Assembly: GCF_004000785.1 (NCBI RefSeq)
Contig: NZ_BILX01000002.1
Span: 62,001-126,000 of the forward strand
Direction: 5' to 3'
Length of the DNA stretch: 64,000 bases
Origin: Paenibacillus ehimensis NBRC 15659
GTDB lineage: Bacteria > Bacillota > Bacilli > Paenibacillales > NBRC-103111
A model generated the notes under the pieces. That model was not told where the DNA came from and made no database searches. It worked only from the letters and a program-made list of their open reading frames with translations. This document shows, in pieces, positions 7,451 to 14,408 of the stretch; position 1 is the first letter of the stretch, and the number at the start of each line of letters is the position of its first letter. A program made the position numbers and the translations under genes.

Positions 7451-7631
7451 AACCGACGTTCATTTTCTGGAATGTGTCCATTTGTAGTCAGGAACCGAAA
7501 GAACCGGGAAAACCGGCGGCCCCGGATTTCTTTCCGGGAACTGCACGGCTGCCTTCATCCGGCCTATTCTTCTCTCCGGGCTACTTGCCAAAATCGGGAG
7601 GTCGTGGTATTATCATAGTTGTCCCTAACGC

Positions 7632-7708
7632 GGAGCCGTGGTGTAGAGGCCTAACATGCCTGCCTGTCACGCAGGAGACCGCGGGTTCGAATCCCGTCGG
7701 CTCCGCCA
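7632..7708 (+). tRNA. tRNA-Asp (GTC), CCA encoded
   Basis: A complete cloverleaf. The acceptor is GGAGCCG/CGGCTCC with discriminator G and encoded CCA. The anticodon stem CCTGC/GCAGG encloses CTGTCAC with anticodon GTC. The T-arm is GCGGG-TTCGAAT-CCCGT. It is very similar to the standard Bacillus tRNA-Asp. It is a queuosine tRNA (GUN anticodon) and lies 210 bases upstream of gluQ, whose product glutamylates Q34 of exactly this tRNA. Confidence 0.97.
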
Positions 7709-7730
7709 TTGATATACTGCTTTGCAAGGG
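7691..7730 (+). repeat. tRNA-tail repeat, copy 1
   Basis: Forty bases from within the T-arm of tRNA-Asp through its CCA and 22 bases beyond. They recur at 7806-7845 with one difference (GATATAC versus GACATAC). Confidence 0.85.
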
Positions 7731-7805
7731 GTGAGAACCCTTAGGGTTCGTCGGAGCGTTCACTTCGGCAGCGTTACTTCGCAGTCTCGGAGTGAAACGG
7801 AGAGT

Positions 7806-7845
7806 ATCCCGTCGGCTCCGCCATTGACATACTGCTTTGCAAGGG
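7806..7845 (+). repeat. tRNA-tail repeat, copy 2
   Basis: The second copy of the tRNA-Asp 3' end and its downstream flank, 115 bases after the first. The interval between the copies (7731-7805) contains GAACCCT-T-AGGGTTC (7735-7749) and an imperfect hairpin. It is not a second tRNA, because no anticodon arm or TTCGAAT loop is present. A duplicated tRNA 3' end is the usual scar of tyrosine-recombinase integration. Confidence 0.8.
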
Positions 7846-7918
7846 ATGACATTCAACATACATAAACAACCGGGCAGGGGAAATCCTGCTCTTTTTTGTA
7901 TACCTGCGAGGTGATTCG

Positions 7919-8872
7919 ATGAGACGCGGACGGTTCGCCCCGACGCCTTCGGGACCGATGCATATCGGCAACGCCTTCACGGCGCTGCTCGCCTGGCTGC
8001 AAATGCGGCAAGCCTCCGGCACGTTCGTGCTGCGTATCGAGGATATCGACGGGCCTCGTTCCCGCCCGGAATATGCTCAGCTCATCGTAGAGGATTTAAC
8101 CTGGATGGGACTGGACTGGGACGAAGGTCCGGCCGCCGACGGCCCTTACGGTCCTTATCTGCAAAGCCTGCGGCTGGAGCTGTATGAGCAGGCCGTCGAT
8201 CGCTTGCAGCGCTGCGGACGGCTCTATCCTTGCTATTGCAGCCGGGCGGAGCTGGCCGCCATCGCCAGCGCCCCGCACGGTCTCGCCTCGGAAGGCGCAG
8301 TTTATCCCGGGCTGTGCAAGGCCCTCGGCGAGGAGGAGCGCAGGCGCAAAGCCCAGGCTAAGCCCCCGTCCTTGCGCGTGGCCGTTCCGGAGCGCCCTTT
8401 CTCCTTCAAGGACGGCCTAGCGGGCATGCAGCACGTGCCGCCCGGTGCTCTTGGCGATTTTGTCGTCAAACGCGCGGACGGCCAATTCAGCTACCAGCTG
8501 GCGGTCGTCGTCGACGATGCCGCTATGGGGATCACCGATGTGCTGCGGGGTGGGGATCTTCTCGATTCGACCCCGAGGCAGCTCGTTCTGTACGAAATGC
8601 TGGGGGCTGTGCCGCCGAGCTTCTGCCACGTTCCGCTGCTCTGTGGGCCGGAGGGCGGCAGGTTGTCCAAACGGGACCGCAGCCTCTCTCTTGCCGCTCT
8701 CCGTGCCGCCGGCGTTCCGCCGGAACGCTTGATCGGCCACTTGGCGTATGCAGCCGGCCTGCTCGATCGCCCCGAACCGGCAAAAGCGGCCGAGCTGATC
8801 CCGCTTTTCTCGCTGGAACGCCTCTCCGGCGAACGAATTGCCTTAAGCGAAGAAGCCCTGGCCTTGGGCTGA
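7919..8872 (+). CDS. gluQ: Glutamyl-Q tRNA(Asp) synthetase
   Basis: A 317-residue truncated glutamyl-tRNA synthetase paralogue (YadB/GluQRS). It activates glutamate and attaches it to the cyclopentenediol ring of queuosine-34 in tRNA-Asp. The catalytic HIGH-like PMHIGN is at residues 13-18 and the KMSKS-like RLSKRDR near 246. A zinc site CYC...YPGLC lies at about 104-127. The anticodon-binding domain of true GluRS is missing, as expected. GAGGTGATTCG precedes the ATG. Its substrate tRNA gene lies immediately upstream in the same direction and may be co-transcribed. A strong terminator follows. Confidence 0.95.
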   Translation: MRRGRFAPTPSGPMHIGNAFTALLAWLQMRQASGTFVLRIEDIDGPRSRPEYAQLIVEDLTWMGLDWDEGPAADGPYGPYLQSLRLELYEQAVDRLQRCGRLYPCYCSRAELAAIASAPHGLASEGAVYPGLCKALGEEERRRKAQAKPPSLRVAVPERPFSFKDGLAGMQHVPPGALGDFVVKRADGQFSYQLAVVVDDAAMGITDVLRGGDLLDSTPRQLVLYEMLGAVPPSFCHVPLLCGPEGGRLSKRDRSLSLAALRAAGVPPERLIGHLAYAAGLLDRPEPAKAAELIPLFSLERLSGERIALSEEALALG

Positions 8873-8874
8873 GC

Positions 8875-8923
8875 AAAGCCGCCGTCATCAGCTTGAGACC
8901 AAGCCTGAAACGGCGGCTTTTCG
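8875..8923 (+). terminator. Terminator after gluQ
   Basis: AAAGCCGCCGT pairs with ACGGCGGCTTT (11 bp) and runs into TTTT. It also faces the convergent siderophore operon. Confidence 0.85.
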
Positions 8924-9025
8924 TTTACGGTTTCGGAGCATCCCAGCCTTCCTGGCCGCTGCTGCCACGTTATTTACCAAGGAAGCTCCCCGTTTTCGTC
9001 GAAAAATGCGTCCTTTGTCTTCTCT

Positions 9026-9997
9026 CTATTTCTTCGTCCCGAGATGCTCTTTAATCGCCTGAAGCCCGGCCACCTGTCCAAGGAAGAACGTATCACCGGC
9101 AAGCGTATCGATCGGATAGACGCGGTTCTCCTTAACGGCCTTGAGATTGTTCCACACTGGATGATCCTTCCAAATACTTATCAAGCCGAGCGGATCTTCG
9201 GCCTTCATCTCCCGGCGGTTGGCGGCAATAAAGATATGATCGGGCTTGAATTCACTGAGCGCTTCGATGCCGATCCGCCCCCCGATCTTTCCGTCCTCGG
9301 GCAGCCCCGCTACTGGCGTCAAACCTATTTCCTCGTAGTAAATCGGGAAGTTCTTGGGATGCATGACTGTAAAATCTTTGCCGTTCGCCACGAGAAACAA
9401 CGCCGTTTCGCCCTTGTGGCCGGCCGCAGCCGCTTTCGCTTCGCTCTTCAGCTTCTCAAAATCGGCAATCACTTGCTTCGCTTTCTCTTCTTTGCCGACA
9501 ATTTCGGCGAATTTCATCAGCCTCGACGCCGCATCTAAGGAAAAGTCGACGGCAATCGAAGGGGCCAGCTTATTGAATTCATCGTAGCTGGAGCCCTTCC
9601 CTGTGCTGGTCATGACAATCACCTGCGGATCCATTTCCAGCAGCGTTTCCCGGTTCGTCTTGCTGCCGAGATCGACCACCTTCATCCCTTCCGCATACTT
9701 GGCGAAGATCGGCGACTTGGCTTTCGTTCCTTCGAAGCCTTCCGACACGATGGGAGCTACCCCAAGCACCAGCAGGTAGTCCGTGCCCATAATATCGACG
9801 CTGGCCACTCGCTCCGGCCTCTCCTTCAGCTCCAGCTCGCCCTTCACGTGTTTGATCGTACGCGGAAAACCGGCGGTCTGGCCGGAGCCCGCGGCCTCCG
9901 TTCCCGCTGCCGCATTCTGCTGGCCGCTGCATGCGGTGAGCCCGGCCGAAGCCAAACAAAGCGCGAGTAACCCGGCCGCGAATCGATGTTTACGCAT
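9026..9997 (-). CDS. Iron-siderophore ABC transporter substrate-binding lipoprotein
   Basis: A 323-residue class III (FhuD/FeuA/YclQ-like) binding lipoprotein. The signal peptide ends in a lipobox (LTACSG, Cys about 23). The mature part begins with the family's IKHVKGELELKERPERVASVD segment, followed by two lobes joined by a long helix. The ATG at 9997 is chosen over an upstream one at 10036 because GGGGGACAGGAGA precedes it and it starts the signal peptide. It is the last gene of a Fur-boxed operon after two FecCD-type permeases. No ATPase gene is in the operon, so a shared ATPase such as a YusV-like protein must be encoded elsewhere. The siderophore is unknown. Confidence 0.9.
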   Translation of the reverse strand: MRKHRFAAGLLALCLASAGLTACSGQQNAAAGTEAAGSGQTAGFPRTIKHVKGELELKERPERVASVDIMGTDYLLVLGVAPIVSEGFEGTKAKSPIFAKYAEGMKVVDLGSKTNRETLLEMDPQVIVMTSTGKGSSYDEFNKLAPSIAVDFSLDAASRLMKFAEIVGKEEKAKQVIADFEKLKSEAKAAAAGHKGETALFLVANGKDFTVMHPKNFPIYYEEIGLTPVAGLPEDGKIGGRIGIEALSEFKPDHIFIAANRREMKAEDPLGLISIWKDHPVWNNLKAVKENRVYPIDTLAGDTFFLGQVAGLQAIKEHLGTKK

Positions 9998-10037
9998 TCT
10001 CCTGTCCCCCTTTGGAAATATTGACCGATTTTTCAAA

Positions 10038-11063
10038 TCACGCCTTGGCCCGCATTAACAAATAAATAAAATAAGGACCGCCCAATAACGAAATAACCAC
10101 GCCGGCCGGTATCTCCGTATTTTCCATAAAGCTCCGGCCGATCGTATCTCCGGCGAGCACAAGCAGCGCGCCGACCGCCGCCGTAACAGGCAGCATGTAT
10201 TGATGCTGCGGCCCGACCAGCCGCCTGGCCATATGCGGGCCCAGCAACCCGATAAACCCGATGCCGCCGCCGATGGCCACGCTGGAGGCCGCCAGGCCGA
10301 CGGCGGCTGCCATTAACACGAGCCTCTCCCGGTTGACTGAGAGCCCTAACCCGCCCGCGATCTGCTCGTTCATGCTCAGTACGTTCAGTACTCTCGATTT
10401 CCAATACACGTATGGCAGCAGGATGACGATCCAAGGGAGCAGCGCGAGGACGAATTTCCAGTTCGAGCCCCATAGCGATCCCATCTGCCAAGTGACGACA
10501 AATTCGAAGTTTCGCGGATTGAGCTGCAGCGTCAAAATGACGCTGACCGCGCTCATCCCGGCCCCCACGGCGATACCCGTGAGCAGCAGCCGCGTCGGCG
10601 AAATGCCGCTCTCTTTTTTATACGAGAGGATGTAAATGAGAAGAGCGGACAAGCCAGCGCCCGCCAAAGCGAGAAAAGGCATCAGAAACGGCGGCGCCAC
10701 GCTGGTCGCCGGATAGAACGAGACGAACAGCAGGACCGCGAAGCCCGCGCCGGCATTGATGCCGAGAATGCCCGGGTCGGACAACCCGTTGCGCGATATC
10801 CCCTGCAGCACCGCGCCGGACACCGCAAGCCCCGCCCCGATCAGCACGGCAATGATCATGCGCGGCAGACGCAGATCGAACAGGACGATGTTCTGCTTAC
10901 GGCTTCCTTCGCCAAGCAGCGTCTGCACTACCTCCAGCGGGGCCATACTATAGCGACCCGTATTCATGCTAACGACAAACAGCACAAGCAGCAGCGCGCC
11001 GAACAACACGATCAGCCGGAGGCTGCGGCGGCCGCGATGCTGCACGAACGTATCCGTACTCAC
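10038..11063 (-). CDS. Iron-siderophore ABC transporter permease (FecCD family), second subunit
   Basis: A 341-residue polytopic permease of the BtuC/FecCD fold with about ten membrane segments. Typical blocks are LRLPRMIIAVLIGAGLAVSGAVLQGISRN (about 65-93), the DPGILGINAGAG segment, and the C-terminal IGFIGLLGPHMARRLVG coupling-helix region that contacts the ATPase. The GTG start overlaps the preceding gene's stop (GTGA), so the two permeases are translationally coupled and should form a heterodimer. Confidence 0.93.
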   Translation of the reverse strand: MSTDTFVQHRGRRSLRLIVLFGALLLVLFVVSMNTGRYSMAPLEVVQTLLGEGSRKQNIVLFDLRLPRMIIAVLIGAGLAVSGAVLQGISRNGLSDPGILGINAGAGFAVLLFVSFYPATSVAPPFLMPFLALAGAGLSALLIYILSYKKESGISPTRLLLTGIAVGAGMSAVSVILTLQLNPRNFEFVVTWQMGSLWGSNWKFVLALLPWIVILLPYVYWKSRVLNVLSMNEQIAGGLGLSVNRERLVLMAAAVGLAASSVAIGGGIGFIGLLGPHMARRLVGPQHQYMLPVTAAVGALLVLAGDTIGRSFMENTEIPAGVVISLLGGPYFIYLLMRAKA

Positions 11064-12100
11064 GACAGCTCCCTCCGTTCCTTGCGCGCCAGATAGAGAA
11101 AGAAAGGAACGCCCAGCACGGCAATAATGGAGCCTAACGGCGTCTCATAGGGCAGAGCGACCATTTTCGCTCCGATATCGGCGAAGACGACCAGCACCCC
11201 GCCCAGCACGGCGGAGCAAGGAATAATCCACCGGTAATCGACACCGACCAGAAAGCGGACCATGTGCGGAACGATCAACCCGATAAAACCGACGCCGCCG
11301 ACCGTAGACACGGATGCCCCGACCAAGACCATCACCACCACCGTGCCGATCCCTTTCACCAGCTTCGTCCGTTGGCCAAGCCCCGCCGCCACGTCTTCGC
11401 CCAAGCTCAAGATCGTCACGGACCGGGAGACGGCCATCGCGGCGATCAGCCCGCCCGCGATCCACGGGAGCATCACGGATACCTGAAACCACTCCGCCGT
11501 CGAGATGCCGCCGGCCGTCCAGAAGGCGAGATCGTAATTGATTTGGAACAGCAGCGACAGCGCCTGACTGACGCCCGACAGCAGCGAACCGACGACGGCG
11601 CCGGCCAATACGAGCCGCAGCGGCGTTAACCCCCCTCTGGCAAAGAAAGCGATGCCGTATACCAAGCCCGCGCCCAAGCCCGCACCGATGAACGAGAATA
11701 AGATAATCGCTCCGAAGGGAAGCCAAGGAAAGAACGCAAAGACGAGGACGAGAACAAAGCCCGACCCCGCATTGATGCCCAGCAGTCCGGTGTCGGCAAT
11801 CGGATTGCGGGTCATCCCCTGCATGATCGCTCCTGCGACGGCGAACGCCGCGCCGACCAGTACCCCGGCAAGCGCGCGGGGCATGCGCAGCGATTGAATA
11901 ATGACATGATGATCGTTGCCCGGATCGTAAGCCACAATCGACTCCCACACCGTTCCGAACGTAATGTGCGCTACCCCCGTCACAATCGAGGTGCCGATCC
12001 CGAGCAGGATTGCACATACGCCGACCGTCAGAAGAACGGTGGCCATCCACGGGCGGCTGCGGATCGGCGCTTTATCGAAGGCCGGCTGGGATAGAGCCAT
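11060..12100 (-). CDS. Iron-siderophore ABC transporter permease (FecCD family), first subunit
   Basis: A 346-residue permease paralogous to its downstream neighbour. It carries LRMPRALAGVLVGAAFAVAGAIMQGMTRN, DTGLLGINAGSGF and VGFIGLIVPHMVRFLVG in the same order. An upstream ATG at 12124 has no ribosome binding site. The ATG at 12100 has GGAGG 12 bases before it and is preferred. The start lies inside the 3' end of the nitroreductase gene (29-base overlap), so it is co-translated with it. It heterodimerises with the 10038-11063 product. Confidence 0.92.
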   Translation of the reverse strand: MALSQPAFDKAPIRSRPWMATVLLTVGVCAILLGIGTSIVTGVAHITFGTVWESIVAYDPGNDHHVIIQSLRMPRALAGVLVGAAFAVAGAIMQGMTRNPIADTGLLGINAGSGFVLVLVFAFFPWLPFGAIILFSFIGAGLGAGLVYGIAFFARGGLTPLRLVLAGAVVGSLLSGVSQALSLLFQINYDLAFWTAGGISTAEWFQVSVMLPWIAGGLIAAMAVSRSVTILSLGEDVAAGLGQRTKLVKGIGTVVVMVLVGASVSTVGGVGFIGLIVPHMVRFLVGVDYRWIIPCSAVLGGVLVVFADIGAKMVALPYETPLGSIIAVLGVPFFLYLARKERRELS

Positions 12101-12668
12101 CGGTATGCAGGTCCTCCGTTGCATTGGATGAGCGAACGACCGTCAGCTTTTCTTCCGCCCGCGTTCTCGGCCTTGCCTCGGGAACCGCTTCCGGATAGCC
12201 GATGTGAAGAAGCCCGACCAATTTTTCCCCCGGCTTAACGCCGACGCTTTTCAAGAACCCCGGGACGAAAGTAAACGGCTCCGTCTTCCAAATCACGCCG
12301 AGTCCGCGCTCCCAGGCGGCCAGCTGGAAGTTCTGTATCAAGGCGCACGCCGCCGCATAATCCTCTTCCCGCTCCCGCTGGCGGGGGTCCTCCTGAACCA
12401 CGACCAGCAGGTGCGCCGGGATGTTCATATAGGTCTCCGGCGAACGGCTCTTCACGGCATGGCCCGCAATCGCCTCGCCCAGCGTCCGCTTCCCTTCGTC
12501 TACAAACAAAATAAACCGCCACGGCTCCCGGAGCCCGTGATTAGGCGCCCACACCGACACATTGAGCAGCTCGTACAAGAGCTCTTCCGATACGGGGTCC
12601 GGCTTGAATTGCTTGATGGATCTTCTCTCTATGATCGTCCGAGCCGTCTGAAATTGCGCAGCCTCCAC
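12072..12668 (-). CDS. Nitroreductase family protein (siderophore operon)
   Basis: A 198-residue FMN-dependent nitroreductase-fold protein. RRSIKQFKPDPVSEELLYELLNVSVWAPNHGLREPWRFI at the N-terminus is the FMN-binding and dimer region. AAWERGLGVIWKTEPF and the C-terminal LVGLLHIGYPEA also fit. The likely start is a GTG at 12668 with AGGGGG 9 bases upstream; longer in-frame starts would run through the Fur box. It is the first gene of the iron-uptake operon. I infer, without proof, that it reduces ferric siderophore or another iron ligand after import. Housekeeping nitroreductase or flavin reductase activity is the alternative. Confidence 0.85.
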   Translation of the reverse strand: MEAAQFQTARTIIERRSIKQFKPDPVSEELLYELLNVSVWAPNHGLREPWRFILFVDEGKRTLGEAIAGHAVKSRSPETYMNIPAHLLVVVQEDPRQREREEDYAAACALIQNFQLAAWERGLGVIWKTEPFTFVPGFLKSVGVKPGEKLVGLLHIGYPEAVPEARPRTRAEEKLTVVRSSNATEDLHTDGSIPAGLR

Positions 12669-12688
12669 GAAAGTTGTCCCCCTGTCAA

Positions 12689-12709
12689 TGATAGTGATAT
12701 TCATTCTCA
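12689..12709. promoter_or_regulatory. Fur box of siderophore operon 1
   Basis: TGATAGTGATATTCATTCTCA fits the Bacillus Fur 7-1-7 pattern (TGATAAT-N-ATTATCA) with few mismatches. It lies just downstream of a plausible promoter (TTTCAA, 16 bp, TGTACAAT on the minus strand) and just upstream of the nitroreductase start. Confidence 0.75.
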
Positions 12710-12777
12710 CTATAAAATTGTACAGAAAACGCCCCGGATTGAAATAGACGAATCTTCGCCAAGACCTGTATTTTTCT

Positions 12778-14307
12778 TCAGAACTCCCGCTTGCCGAACA
12801 ATTCGACAGCTTCGGCGAGCGCTTTCTCATGGCCGAGCGCCGAATAGTGCAGCCACGGATACTCTCCGGCCTGATATACCTTGCCTTTCAACCCGTGGAG
12901 GCAGCCGGCGTCAAAGCCGGGCTCGGTAAAGAGGAGGAGATGGTCCGCCTCATAATCGTTCAGCTTCCCGACGCTGTCGAGCTCCTCGAAAGCGAAGCCG
13001 CGGATACGCGCAGGGGCGTTCAACCGAAGCTCCCGGTATAAAAAATCTCCGACCTTGCGCCGCTGCTCGCCGAATACCCTAACCCGCCCATGCCGCCAGA
13101 TGCGGGCGGCAAGCACCGTCTCATTCCGCAGCGATTGATGGATCCGATGACGGGCCGCCGCTGCTTTGCGTTCGTAAGACCGCATCCAATATCCCGCGAC
13201 CTCCTCCATTCCGATGGCCGCCGCCAGCTGAATCAAGTGCTCCTTCCACGATTGGCGTTTATACGGAATGAGCCGGGTCGAGGCGATCTCGGCCAAGACG
13301 TCGTACCAGACGGCCTCCTTCTCGGAGCCGAGAATCAGATCGGGCTGCCGGGCGCGCAGCGGCGCAAGATCGAGCTCGGCCGCCGGGTCCTCGCTGTGCT
13401 CCTCTTTGGACAGAACGACCATACGGTCGCCCGGAATTCCGAGCGCCGTTAATCCCGCCCATAAGAAAGGATTCAGCACAACGATCGTTTTGCGAAGCGA
13501 CTGCATGTATTCGACCGGGGATACCCCAACCGCGCTTTTAAAGATTCGGCTGAAATAATAAGCATCGGTATAGCCGACTGCCTTGGATACTTCTTTTATT
13601 TTCATGTCGCGGGTGGCCAGCAGCTCTCGGGCTTTCTCGATCCGCTTGGCGGTAATATATTGAAGCGGACTTAAGGAGGTGCTGCGTTTGAAGCTCTGGA
13701 AAAACGACGTCGGCTTCATCCCCCGCGCATAGGCAAGCTCTTCTACCGGGAACGTCTCGGTATAATGTTCGTCGAAGTAGTCCTGAATGCTGCGGATCAC
13801 AGCCTGCGAGGCCTGCGGCTCCTTCGCATCCGCGCCGGGCGTCAGGATCGACTGCCACAGCTCGGTCAGGCCTGCCTGAACCCGATGCGCCTCTGCCTCG
13901 GAGCCCGCGTTCCAGCATTCGTACAAGGTTTCCATACACCGCCGGACGATAGGAACGGGAATGTTTTGCACGATCCCTTGCACGGGCAAAGGGCACTCCT
14001 CAACCGCCCATTGCCCCCCCTGTCTGTACGTTTTGGCCGAAGCGAACTCGATGTAATAAATCGCCAGCCCGCCTCTTACGGCACGAACCGCATACGGATT
14101 CAAGCCCGGCCGGCAGACGAACAGGCTGCCGGCTTCCAAGCGAATGCGGGCATCGGAAGCGCACAGCTCCCCTTCGCCGCTTACCACAAAGACGAGCCGG
14201 TTCATACCGGGATCCGAATTCGTCCGGAGGGTCCAGACCTCGGAGATTTGCTTCAGCTGCATATCGACGAAATCGAATGCGTAACAATTCCATGCGCCGC
14301 GGTCCAC
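12778..14307 (-). CDS. AraC regulator fused to a siderophore-binding domain (Btr type)
   Basis: A 509-residue three-part regulator. An N-terminal cupin-like arm spans about 1-150. Two AraC helix-turn-helix motifs span about 180-272 (VEELAYARGMKPTSFFQSFK and IKEVSKAVGYTDAYYFSRIFK). A C-terminal FhuD/FeuA-like periplasmic-binding fold covers about 273-509 and begins with KTIVVLNPFLWAGLTALGIPGDRMVVL. This is the architecture of Bacillus Btr, a cytoplasmic sensor that binds ferric bacillibactin and activates its uptake genes. Its position directly upstream of, and co-oriented with, the siderophore operon makes that operon its likely target. The bound siderophore is not predictable. Confidence 0.92.
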   Translation of the reverse strand: MDRGAWNCYAFDFVDMQLKQISEVWTLRTNSDPGMNRLVFVVSGEGELCASDARIRLEAGSLFVCRPGLNPYAVRAVRGGLAIYYIEFASAKTYRQGGQWAVEECPLPVQGIVQNIPVPIVRRCMETLYECWNAGSEAEAHRVQAGLTELWQSILTPGADAKEPQASQAVIRSIQDYFDEHYTETFPVEELAYARGMKPTSFFQSFKRSTSLSPLQYITAKRIEKARELLATRDMKIKEVSKAVGYTDAYYFSRIFKSAVGVSPVEYMQSLRKTIVVLNPFLWAGLTALGIPGDRMVVLSKEEHSEDPAAELDLAPLRARQPDLILGSEKEAVWYDVLAEIASTRLIPYKRQSWKEHLIQLAAAIGMEEVAGYWMRSYERKAAAARHRIHQSLRNETVLAARIWRHGRVRVFGEQRRKVGDFLYRELRLNAPARIRGFAFEELDSVGKLNDYEADHLLLFTEPGFDAGCLHGLKGKVYQAGEYPWLHYSALGHEKALAEAVELFGKREF

Positions 14308-14408
14308 CGAGCAGTTCCTCCCTTAATCCTATTCTTGTGATGGTTGTCAGAGCCTTATCATCCCCATTGTAGGGGCAAACGCGGACCGGCGGCAACACGG
14401 AAACCTGC

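Noticed and set aside
7430-7452. Rex or Fnr site upstream of the NDH-2 operon
   Set aside because: Both need inverted half-sites; here TTGTGA is repeated in the same direction.
7753-7823. A possible second tRNA ending in GGCTCCGCCA
   Set aside because: GGAGC/GCTCC could pair as an acceptor, but there is no anticodon arm or T-loop; only the tail of tRNA-Asp is duplicated.
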